From Tuctoria greenei (taxonomy: Eukaryota; Streptophyta; Magnoliopsida; Poales; Poaceae), in assembly GCA_036927565.1 (NCBI GenBank), contig JAYESD010000009.1, forward strand, positions 153,844,929 to 153,908,928: 64,000 nucleotides of DNA. Reading direction: 5' to 3'. The position numbers and the translations under genes are program-made. The notes under the pieces are model-generated. The model was not told the DNA's origin. It made no database searches and worked only from the letters and a program-made list of their open reading frames with translations. Below, piece by piece: positions 31,779-41,166 of this stretch (position 1 is its first letter; each line of letters opens with the position of its first letter).

Positions 31779-34637
31779 TGTAACACCCTAAATTTTCGCA
31801 TCATGCATTGCATACATGATCATGCATTAAACATTAGTAGGCTAAAAAAAGGAAGATAATAAAAGGATAAAACATACATATATGGTGTAGCAAAAAGAAG
31901 AAAAAGAAAATAATAATTTTAGCCTAAAACTTGTAATAGGGAATAAGTATAAAATTATAATAATAAAAAATATAAAAGATATAAATAAATAATATATATA
32001 ATAAGAAATATACATAAAAAGTAAATAAATAAAATAAATAAGATAAATAAAAATAATAAAACATAAATAATAATATATATATATAATATAAAGAATAAAA
32101 TATATAAATAAATACATAATATAGTGAAAAAAAAAGAAAAAAAAACAAAAACAACCGCCAGCCAGGCCGCCGACCGGCCCAGCCAGCGATAGCACCCGCC
32201 GCCTGACGCCCGTACCGCACGCCACTGCGCCGCCCGACGCGCCGGCGTGAATCCCGCGCGCCCCGCCGAACCGCGCCGGGCCTCACCCGCACCGGCTCCC
32301 GCGCTCCCGCTCCCGCCCCGCCGCCCTCTCGCCCCGACGCGCCCCGAGCCCCGCGCGCGTCGCACAATCCCGCGCGCGCAGCCCGCGCGTGACCTTCCCC
32401 GCCGCTGGGCCCCGCACCGCGTGGCCGCGATCCCGCTCGCCCTAGCCCCGTCCTGCGCCGCCAGTCGGCCACGGTGCCCTAGCCGCCCGGTATAAAAAAG
32501 GCCTGAGGCATCGTAATCCCCAGCGCCCAGAAAGCCACGCCGCCAGAAAAAAAAGGGGGAGAAGCCAGCCGCCGGTAGAAAAAAAGGCACCAGAGAACTG
32601 CACCAGGGAAGAAAAAAGAGAAGAGAAGAGGAGGAACAGGAAGATAAAGAGGAGGGCGCCACCGTCCGCCGAAGATCGTTGTCGCCGTCGTCGTGCCGCC
32701 GGAGGACCTTGCGCATCTACTTCGTCTACGCGTCGTCCCCATCCCGCGATCGTCAAGCCGTCACATCTACTGTAGGATTCGTTCCCGATGCGAATTTTAG
32801 CGACGCATTAGATATAATAGACATAAATTGATTTTAGTTGCATTGTCTTTTTATTTTCAGCAGCAATAATTCTCGCTAAAACCCCCATAACCTCGTATGA
32901 ACACGTATGAACTACTCGCATCTAATTAATAAACAACCGTAGTTAATTAATTATGGTACTTTGCATGCATATCATCACATGTTGATTAATGTGTGTGCAT
33001 CATGTTGATTTGTATATGTTTCTTGTATGTGTGATCACGAGTAGAGGGAAGTGCTCAAGAGGTCGTGTACGAGGATTTCCAAAATCAAGACGTCGAAGCG
33101 CTTGAGCAACCCTATCCGCCGGAGCAAGGCAAATGTCCTTGAAACATATTGATCCTGTTTTTAAAATAAATGTTTTGTTTGCAAAACTGCATGCTTGTGT
33201 CAATTTGATGGGAATCCTATGGTAGGAAGTTTACTAGATTTGTTTAACCACCCTTGTCACCTGGAATTTATGGTAGAGAGTCGGGAAGGATTTTTACCTT
33301 TTTGCTTCGCTTAATTAATTGGGATGACAAACAACACTACACATTTAATTATGCATCAATGATATTCTGGTTAATGTGAACTGGTCAATACGATGAGTGA
33401 TCTAAGCAAGACTGGTATGTGGATGGGTTGAATGTTATGGTGGTTTGCTTGCTTTAGATCTAAGGACCGGTTCATGCGAGAATAGGCCAGGACTACAGTG
33501 CCACCACGAGGCCAAGTATGGGTGCAGCGTAGCTGATTAATTAGGGCTTTGCTAGTGCTGTTTGGACCATTGTGGATGCTCGGGGAAGGGGTAGTCGGAT
33601 TGGGTTTGTTGATGATTGGCGGGACTACCCTGGGATCCGAATGGCTCAAGAGGGGGCCCTTGGTTGAAGATGTGCTCAGTTGGAGGCATCGCCACCGGTG
33701 AAACCTCAGTGGGGTCTAAATAGGCTAGTAATCCCTTTGTAAAGGCTATTTTATGATCTCTTGGCCATACACCAAAGGAAGTGTAATTGGCATAAGGGAG
33801 GTTCTTTAGTCGCCGACGGGTGATGAAATCACAAACACATGGGTAAAGTGGTACAAACTCTGCAGAGTTAATTAAAAACTATCATGATAGCCGTGCTCCC
33901 GGTTATGAGCGCCTGGATAACCTACATGATTAGAGGGAAATTGGGATTTGGGATGGTTATGGTTTGGTAATGGTTATGGTTTGGTAATGGTTATGGTTTG
34001 GTAATAGTTATGGTTGATATTATGATTATGGTTATGGTTATGGGATGGAATCATGGTTTATGACATTGATTATGGTTATTGGTAATGGTGATTTATGGAC
34101 TGGTATTATTATGGTTACATGGTTTATGATGGGTTTACTTCACATAAATATGATACATTGCTTTCCAAATGTTTTACTGTACTTTTTAGCACTTAGCCAT
34201 TATTATTGTCGTCTTTTGAATCAGCCACATGTCATACTTTCCACACTTGCTGAGTACGACATGTACTCACTCTTGCAATCCCCCTCCCCCAACAGTTGCA
34301 GGTCAGGATTGTGAGTTTAATGGCGATAATGCGGAGTTCTAGGCCGTGTCTACCGTCAGCTTTGCCTGTGGTGTTGCATGGAGCTGCGCTATCCCTTTTT
34401 CTTAGTTTGCTTAGTTGCTTAATTAGTTTATTTCCGCTGCATTAGTTGAACTTGTCATTAGTATTCATTAGAGCTTGTATTCGATGATAATATGGTTTGT
34501 GTAATAAAATTTGATAATTAATCTTGTTCTGTGGTAATTATCTGTATATCGTTTGTGATTGCACTCGTATATGTGTGATGAACATCCTAGGCACACATAT
34601 GCGTTAGCTTGGTTCATTTTCGGAACCGGGCGTCACA
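31779..34637 (+). repeat. Solo LTR E of a chromovirus related to C and D (2859 bp)
   Basis: Starts TGTAACACCC and ends GGCGTCACA, with a perfect 5-bp duplication TGGTC on each side (31774-31778 and 34638-34642). There is no internal sequence, so this is a solo LTR left by recombination. Its 3' two-thirds align with the LTRs of D and C; its first 1.2 kb is different and includes an almost pure A/T block (31850-32150) followed by a GC-rich block. A GTTATGGTTTGGTAATG tandem repeat lies at 33951-34015. Confidence 0.93.
33044..34342 (+). other. Predicted two-exon small ORF inside LTR E
   Basis: Exon 33044-33128 encodes an acidic, Gln-rich segment (begins EGSAQEVVYEDF), the intron is 33129-34301 with donor GCAAG|GCAAAT and acceptor GTTGCAG, and exon 34302-34342 completes GQDCEFNGDNAEF and a TAG. 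The joined frame is open, but has no ATG of its own, so an upstream exon would have to supply the start. The hairpin TGAGTAC/GTACTCA lies at 34251-34269, about 32 bp before the acceptor. LTRs C and D have the same arrangement. Translation is unproven. Confidence 0.5.
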
Positions 34638-35984
34638 TGGTCTTCAAGTTTCACAGCACAGAAGACGTGATGTTTCCCAACAAGTGATGTTGCTTCCCTC
34701 CAGGGAACGTCGTACTCACACTGCGTCAAGACTCTCAACGCATGATCTCCGGTTGGAGCTCGACCGAAGATACAGGAAGCAGGACGGACGCGTCCACATC
34801 AAGTGTGCTCGCGAGAGGCTTGGGAAAACCTTCTCTTTTGGGAGTAGGGGGCGGCTGTTTGGCCCTGGCCATGCACCTTTGCATGGTCCGAGGGCCGTAG
34901 AATTTCCGGCCTCATTTGCTGGAGAAGTACGGCGGGACTGTCAATCCCGTCGAGTTCCTCCAACTATACTCCGCTTCCATTCTCACGACCGGGGGGGGGG
35001 GGGGGGCAATGAGGCTCTGTGATGACCAACTAATTCCCTGTGGCTCTGACTGGGACAACCAGGTCCTGGTTCATGAGTCTTTTGCCTGACTCTATCAACA
35101 GTTGGGCGGATCTATGCCACCAGTTCACCGCCAACTTCGGGAGCTCCTACACCCGACTTGGCACAGAGCTTGATCTCTTCGTCGTACAACAGAAGTTGGG
35201 AGAGTCGTTGGGATCGTTCATCCAGCGGTTTTCCCAGGTACGAAACACGATTCCTTCTATCTCCAACGCATCTGTCGTCGTTGCATTTTGATAGGGTGTC
35301 AGAGACAAGAAGATGATGGAAAAGCTAGCGACAAAAGAAGTCACCAGCGTCACAGAACTCTTCAGCCTAGCTGACAAGTGTGCTAGGGCCGCGGAGGGTC
35401 ATGAAATGCATTCCAAGCCAGCTTCGGAGGCTGTTAAAAAGTCCTCCAAGGCTGAAGTCACTACCTCCAGTAGTGGAAATAAGAAGAAAAAGTCCAACGG
35501 CAAGATGAAACTGTCGGCCGGCACGCCTGCTGCTGCAGCTGCTGCAGCTCTAGGTGACCGGGGGCCATGCCCCAAGAAATGTCCTCGACCATCATCTGAA
35601 GATGAAGACGCTCAAAAGATGTGGTGTCTGATCCACAAAACAGACACCCCCAATCTTGAAGATTGTCGCGAGGTCCAAAAACTTGTCGAGCGCTTTAACA
35701 AGCACCGAGAAGAAGCTCCTTTCCGCCAGCGGGAAGGAAAGCAGAAAGTCAACGAAGCTCTGGCTGATCTGGAGCTAGGCTTCCAGGACCCTAAGAAGGT
35801 CCAGAAGGCTGTGTACAACACCGTCGACGACAATTCTGACTTCTTCGATAACTAGCATCAGAAGACCCTCAATACCATATATGGAGGGTGCTGGGATATC
35901 ACCTCCCTCCGTGTCCTCAAGACTATGCGTCGGGACATGGCTGCCACAGCTCCTACCGCCAAGGCAGAACCCCATCGGAAGTGA

Positions 35985-36860
35985 ATGGACACTCCCATCA
36001 TTTTTGATGCTTTAGACTGCCCAAGAAACATGATCGGAGCTGGACAACTGCCGTTGATGGTGTCTCCTACCATCAATAATGTCCAGCTCTACCATGTCTT
36101 GGTGGATGGAGGGTCGACACTTAACCTCCTCAGCTATGAAGTGTTCATCAAGATCCAGCTGAAACTCTCTGACCTTCGCCCCTCACGTCCTTTTTCCAGG
36201 GTAGGTCCGGGGGCCATCAGTCCTCTCGACTCAATCACACTCTCGGTGACCTTCAGGACTCGGGAGAATTACAAGACCAAAAAGCCGGTCTTCGACCTAG
36301 CGCATATCAGCTTACCCTTCAATGCCATCCTAGGCAAGCCAACCCTGTATAGGTTCATGGCTGCAATCCACTATGGCTACTTGGTGTTGAAGATGTCGAG
36401 ACCTTCAGGCGTTCTCCGGATCCGCAAAGATCGTACTGCAGGAGTCACTGCATTGTAAGAACTCCACACGCTTACAACAGCGCAGGAGGAAGCATCCGAC
36501 AAGGAGCTAGCTGCTCAACCTTTGATCACTCGTCATCGAGGCTCAACCTCTGCACCACACGTGTAGCCAAGCAGCGACACTGGCATTCCCGTAAAAGTCA
36601 TGCAAATTGGTTCTGGTGTTGCCCAGACCACCCGTATATCGGGAGGTCTGGACAACAAATAGGAACTCGCGCTCATCACTTTCCTCCGGGCGAATGTCGA
36701 CGTGTTTTCATGGCAACTGTCACAGATGCCTGGGATCCCAAGAGAGGTGATTGAGCACAGCCTGAAGATATACTCCGACGCACGTCCAAGACACCACAAG
36801 CCCCGAAAGCAATCAGTCGAGCGGCAGAACTTCATTCGACAAGAAATCAAGAATCTACTC
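35985..36860 (+). pseudogene. Tat element A: protease and start of RT
   Basis: Protease VDGGSTLNLL (about 36102) and LPFNAILGKPTLYRFMA (about 36315) match copy F. A TAA at 36456-36458 and a TAG at 36552-36567 region interrupt the linker; the shared TAG after GGLDNK is at 36660-36662, followed in frame by ELALITFLRANVDV and GIPREVIEHSLKIYSDA. The frame ends at QEIKNLL where copy B's LTR begins. Confidence 0.85.
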
Positions 36861-37734
36861 TGTCGGTACCCTACGTACCGAATACCCCTTGGGATTGCAA
36901 AGATCACAAGGAAACTCCATCTACCAGATTTGAAGACCTCCGAAGGCCCCACATGTCAGGTGTAACCGGACCTGCTTCTCGACATGGTTAGTCCCAGGGC
37001 CGCCACGTGTATCATAAGACCGGAGCTATCACCCACACACGGGAAAACTCCAGACGGAATACCAGTATGGCACCCCCGGACGTAACCCCAGACAGAGTGA
37101 AGCTCCGATGCTGACACGTGTCCAACAGCACCGGACCTACCCGTCCAGGAAGGTAAGCTCCGAAGCTGCCACGTGGCGACCACTGGACCTTCAACAATCA
37201 GGCTGGTGGACCCCCCAACGACTCCGGACCTTCAAGGAGCAATCAAAGACTTCAAGACCCGATTAAGTGTCATTAATACCATATTAATGACACACGATCG
37301 GATGACCCTTAATACTGGTAACGGCACTGTTAAGGCCCGTTACCAGGCTATTAAGGGTAATTAACCTCATTAATTGTGTATCAAGCATGTGTAATCGTCG
37401 AGGCCACATGTCAGGTCAGGCTAACGGTGTGACGACCAGTCTTTGTCTATAAAAGGAATGGTCGACGATACACAAGGGACAGTTCCAGACCACCACTGAA
37501 CTCCCTGAGCTAGACGAGCTTCTTCTTCTGGAGCTTCTTCTAGACTCACACGCTCAATACAACACCATCACACCCCGTGGAGTAGGATATTACGCTCAGG
37601 TGGCCCGAACCACGTAAATCTCTATGTACACGTGTCTTTCACCTTCTTGAATCTATGCGCGCCCATTACCAAACTAGAACTCCTCGATCTACCAAAGGTA
37701 GTGTCGGGAGATCTGCCGGATCCAAACACCGACC
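36861..37734 (+). repeat. 5' LTR of Tat element B (about 874 bp)
   Basis: Starts TGTCGGTACC and ends near CACCGACC, before GTTAGCGCGCCAGG. TATA box in TCTATAAAAGGAATGG near 37446. G-box type motifs at 36950 (CACATGT), 37004, 37115 and 37170 follow a 54-56 bp register with one degenerate unit between. The end bases differ from the other copies (no clean CA), so the right border is approximate. Confidence 0.85.
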
Positions 37735-37772
37735 GTTAGCGCGCCAGGTAGGGGCGCCTGAGATTTCAAGTA

Positions 37773-39062
37773 TGGTGAACTCAGCTGCTCGATCATCCAA
37801 CGGCAACCCTGCTGTTCAACCCGCTGGGGCAATCCCTCCAACATGCAACAACCAGCAGGTGCTGTGGATCCAGCAGGAGTCATGCCTCCACCGCCACCGC
37901 CTGCACCAGGACGTCAAACTGAGCAGCGTGACGGTGCATCGGCGTTGGTCACCGCATTGGTGAATAACAACAACCCTGAACACGCGCTTCATGCAGCGCG
38001 TGCTCTCCTACAACGTCCACCGCCTCCAGGTGCATCCCAGGGTGCAATGGAGCAGTGGAGGGCTGATGTGGAACATCTGGTTGCAGCAGCAGCCGACTGC
38101 ATCAACAACCAAGGTCCTCCTCCTTCAGGGCGGGCCCCATCGCAGTGCCGGACCGTGTCTAGCAGACTTGGTCCACATGCTTCCCAAAATAGGAGGAGTG
38201 CTGCATCACAGCAAGTTACTTTGCTACCTTCTGGGGCGCGACGTACTCATACAGTAGCCAGGCTTTCAACTCATGACCTCCGGGCGGAGCTTGATCGCCG
38301 TTACCGTCAACAGGACGACCGCGTCCATATCGAGCGTGCTCACGAGAGGCGAGAGGCTCAAGATAGTCCTGCTCCCGAGGGAGTAGGAGGAGGCTATTCG
38401 ACTCTGGCCATACACCTACGCATGGTCAGATGGCCACAAAATTTCCGGCCTCATCTGCCGGAGAAATTCGACGGGACTGTTAATCCCGCTGAGTTTCTCC
38501 AGATTTACTCCACCGCAATCCTTGCGGCTGGAGGTAACGAGGCCGTAATGGCCAACTACTTCCCAGTGGCCCTGACTGGGACCACCAGGTCCTGGTTCAT
38601 GAGCCTTCCTCACAACTCCATCAATAGTTGGGAGGAATTGTGCCAACAGTTTACCGCCAATTTCAGGAGTTCATACACCCGACCAGGCACCGAACTGGAC
38701 CTTTTTGCAGTCATGTAGAAGGGGGGAGAATCCCTGCGCTCATTCATCCAGAGGTTCTCCCAGGTACGAAACACCATTCCTTCTATCTCTAGCGCCTCTG
38801 TTATCGTGGCATTTAGACAGGGCGTACGAGATAAGAAGATGCTGGAGAAGCTGGCGATCAAGGAGATCACTAGCGTCACAGAGCTCTTTAGCTTGGCAGA
38901 CAAGTGTGCCAAAGCTGTGGAGGGCCGTGAAATGCACTCCAAACCACCTCCGGAGGATGGTAAAAATCCTCCAAAGGCGAAGCCACTACCCCCGGGAGTG
39001 GCAAAAACACGAAAAAGTCCAATGGCAAGAAGAAGTCGTCGGCCGACACATCTACCGCTGCA
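37773..39062 (+). pseudogene. Tat element B: gag
   Basis: Begins MVNSAARSSNGN at 37773, with a frame change near 37840 into a 291-codon frame covering NNNNPEHALHAARALLQ, MEQWRADVEHLVAAAAD and the Retrotrans_gag core RSWFMSLPHNSINSWEELC. A single TAG at 38716-38718 interrupts the frame, which continues ESLRSFIQRFSQVRN and DKKMLEKLAIKEITSV. A shift near 38990 follows. At 39062 the Lys/Ala-rich linker joins directly to the truncated LTR of C. Confidence 0.85.
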
Positions 39063-39199
39063 TCATTTTCATGCATCATGCCCTACATGCACTCATATAC
39101 ATGTTTAACATTAGCCCACAACAAGAGGAACAAGTTTAAAATTGATTCGGAGCATTTAAAATTGATTTGGAGCAAAACCGCACTTAAAACGCAGGAAAG

Positions 39200-39530
39200 T
39201 GCGGACTAGTCCGATTTTACTGAGGACTAGTCCGATTTCTCTCTGACTAAAAACGGACTTGTCCGTTTTTGCTGCGGACTAGTCCGATTTTGGCTCTGGA
39301 AACTTTCGGACTTGTCCGATTTTGTGCGGACTAGTCCGATATTCCATGAATCCTTGAAAATTTGCTAAGTCCCCGGACTTTTCCGGACTAGTCCGGTGTT
39401 CGAGCAGACTTGTCCATTTCCCTTTCTGACTAAGATCGGACTTGTCCGATTTTTGGCCAGACTTGTCCGATTTTCTCTCTGGACGACTTCGGTCTAGTCC
39501 GGTCCTTTCCGGACTTGTCCGATATTTCGT
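39200..39530. promoter_or_regulatory. Array of palindromic GGACTAGTCC / GGACTTGTCC motifs
   Basis: About twelve copies of GGAC-T-A/T-GTCC, most as CGGACTAGTCCGAT or CGGACTTGTCCGAT, at irregular 20-40 bp spacing upstream of the TATA box. CGGACTAGTCCG is a perfect 12-bp palindrome. The array recurs in the 3' LTR (45885-46205) and in LTR D (61465-61795), but not in LTR E. Position in U3 suggests transcription factor sites; that is inference. Confidence 0.7.
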
Positions 39531-40328
39531 GAATCCGAGATTGACCTTTTGTTTTACGACTTGTTTCTTGGGTTTCACGTCAAGTGGGCCTAGGGACGTC
39601 ATGCCCAACTCTTTTAGAGCCCATGTGGGACTCTAAACCGGACTCTACTCATCCCAAAACTCGAAATCCATCTAACCCTAGCCTCCACCTCTATATAAAC
39701 AGCCCCACCCCTTGGTTTGACATCTATTTGCCACTTTTCCACCCACCCAAACCCTAGTTCGTGGGGAGCCACCATCAAGGAGGGAGGAGAAGATCCCAAG
39801 CAAGAGGAAGAAGAGGAGGAAACGAAGGAGGATCAAGATCTCCACCAAGTTTCGTCCTTCACCACCAATTCATCTTCAAGTTCATCACCAACCCTAGATC
39901 ATCAAGATCCAAGTGTTACCTCCAAGTTTCTTGGTTCATTGGAGTTCTAAACACCTGGTATACCTTCTATTCTCTTTTCCTTATGTGAATTCAACCCCTA
40001 ATCTCCAAATTCACGTCGATCTAGAGAACCCTAATCTGCTGATCTCGTCAAGTGCGGACTTGTCCGGTCCCTAGCGGACTAGTCCGATCTTTCTGATTAA
40101 ATTGTGTTATATTGATTCTAAAATTTGATCTAATCGAATCCAAACCTGTATAAACTTGTTAAAAGCTATTAGAACTAGTTAGTGATCTTTAAAAGCAATC
40201 TAGTAACAAGTTCTACCTTGCATTTGCATTAATCATGCATGTCATGTCATATTGAGTAATATTTGTGCACTCTTTGATTGTGTTTCTTGTTTGTATGTTT
40301 ATTGTGTGGATTAGACGGATTTGCGCTA

Positions 40329-40576
40329 GAGAGTGCCGCGGAGGATCTACAACATCAAGAGTTTGAAGGCTTTGACCCTAATCAACAGCAAGAGCAAGGC
40401 AAGTGTCCTTGAAGCATATTGATCCTGTTTTAAAATAAATGTTTTGTTTGCAAAACTGCATGCTTGTGTCAATTTGATGGGAATCCTATGGTAGGAAGTT
40501 TACTAGATTTGCAATCCCCACCCCAACAGTTGCAGGTCAGGATTGGGAGTTTAATGGCGATAATGCGGAGTTCTAG
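40329..40576 (+). other. Predicted two-exon small ORF inside the LTR of C
   Basis: Exon 40329-40398 (ESAAEDLQHQEFEG, then Asn/Gln-rich), intron 40399-40535 with donor GCAAG|GCAAGT (perfect GC-donor consensus) and acceptor GTTGCAG, exon 40536-40576 completing GQDWEFNGDNAEF and TAG. The frame is open from 40278 but has no ATG; a possible acceptor TGTGTGGATTAG ends at 40314. The 1-kb deletion of this LTR lies wholly within the intron. The 3' LTR copy is at 47005-47252. Confidence 0.55.
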
Positions 40577-40897
40577 GCCGTGTCTACCGTCAGCTTTGCA
40601 TGTGGTGTTGATTGGAGCTGCGCATACATACCCTGTCGCTTATGCTGCATAGTTGCTTAGTTTGCTTAGTTGTTTAATTAGTTTATTTCCGCTGCATTAG
40701 TTGAACTTGTCATTAATATTCATTAGAGCTTGTATTCGAGGATTTATTGAATTGTGTAATAAGAGTACTTATTTAATAATTTGAGCTGTGGTAATTTTCT
40801 GTATATCCTTTTGGGATTTCACTCGTGTATGTGTGATGAACATCCTGGGCACACATATGCGTTAGCTTGGTTCATTTTCGGAACCGGGCGTCACAGA

Positions 40898-40911
40898 TTG
40901 GTATCAGAGCC
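40898..40911 (+). other. Primer-binding site of chromovirus C
   Basis: TTGGTATCAGAGCC, two bases after the LTR end, is complementary to the 3' end of plant initiator tRNA-Met, the usual primer of these elements. Confidence 0.9.
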
Positions 40912-41166
40912 ACAGGTTGACCGTAGGATGCAGCCTAGATAGAATGGACACTTTAGAGCACATAGGAGCACTCAGGAATCGATGTGTTCTTGCTTGGTGT
41001 GCTGTTTGCTATATATATTGGTTGCTTGTGTGCTTAATAGAGGATTTTGGGATGCTTTAGCATTGCCATGTCCACCTAGGTTAGTGTAGCTAGTTGTTTA
41101 GTTTCATATCCCTTGATGCATATAGTTGGGGACGTTTTCTAATTCTTACCTATTTCTTTTCTTCAG

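Larger units (their letters stand above)
31386..35855 (+). pseudogene. Tat element A: gag, split by solo LTR E
   Basis: The start at 31386 reads MVNSAAASSNGN then a TAG. The N-terminal part continues to 31778, is interrupted by LTR E, and resumes at 34643 with QHRRRDVSQQVMLLPS. The Retrotrans_gag core is at about 35040-35290 (TRSWFMSLLPDSINSWADL), and the Lys-rich C-terminus at 35313-35855. A G run at 34991-35006 and several stops break the frame. No function expected. Confidence 0.85.
30511..36860 (+). mobile_element. Ty3/Gypsy Tat-lineage retrotransposon A (5' part)
   Basis: 5' LTR 30511-31349, primer site from 31350, gag 31386-35855 interrupted by solo LTR E (31779-34637), protease 35985-36458 and the start of RT to 36860. 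There it stops exactly at the TGTCGGTACC start of copy B, so B appears to have inserted into A. The remainder of A should follow B's 3' LTR outside the window. Flanking base candidates are TCTGT (30506-30510) for A and TACTC (36856-36860) for B. Confidence 0.88.
39063..40895 (+). repeat. 5' LTR of chromovirus C (1833 bp, first 10 bp missing)
   Basis: Compared with the 3' LTR (TGTAACACCC at 45729), this copy begins at the following TCATTTTCATGC. It ends GGCGTCACA at 40895. TATA box TATATAA at 39692-39698. It carries the GGACTAGTCC/GGACTTGTCC motif array (39200-39530 and 40056-40090). Relative to LTR E it lacks about 1.03 kb between GTTTACTAGATTT and GCAATCCCC. Confidence 0.92.

Noticed and set aside
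31955..32716. Minus-strand 253-codon frame in LTR E
   Set aside because: It spans an A/T-only block translated as Tyr/Ile/Phe runs and a GC-rich block translated as Arg/Gly/Ala; composition explains it.
39200..39530. Regularly repeated short palindromes resembling a CRISPR array
   Set aside because: Spacing is irregular, there are no unique spacers, and the array lies in the U3 region of an LTR in a plant genome.
39717..39950. 77-codon frame just after the TATA box in LTR of C (also 46393-46626)
   Set aside because: Its ATG lies only about 20 bp after the TATA box, probably upstream of the transcript start, and it ends before the candidate donor. Its acidic frame is partly kept in D, so it might belong to an upstream exon of the LTR ORF, but I cannot support it.
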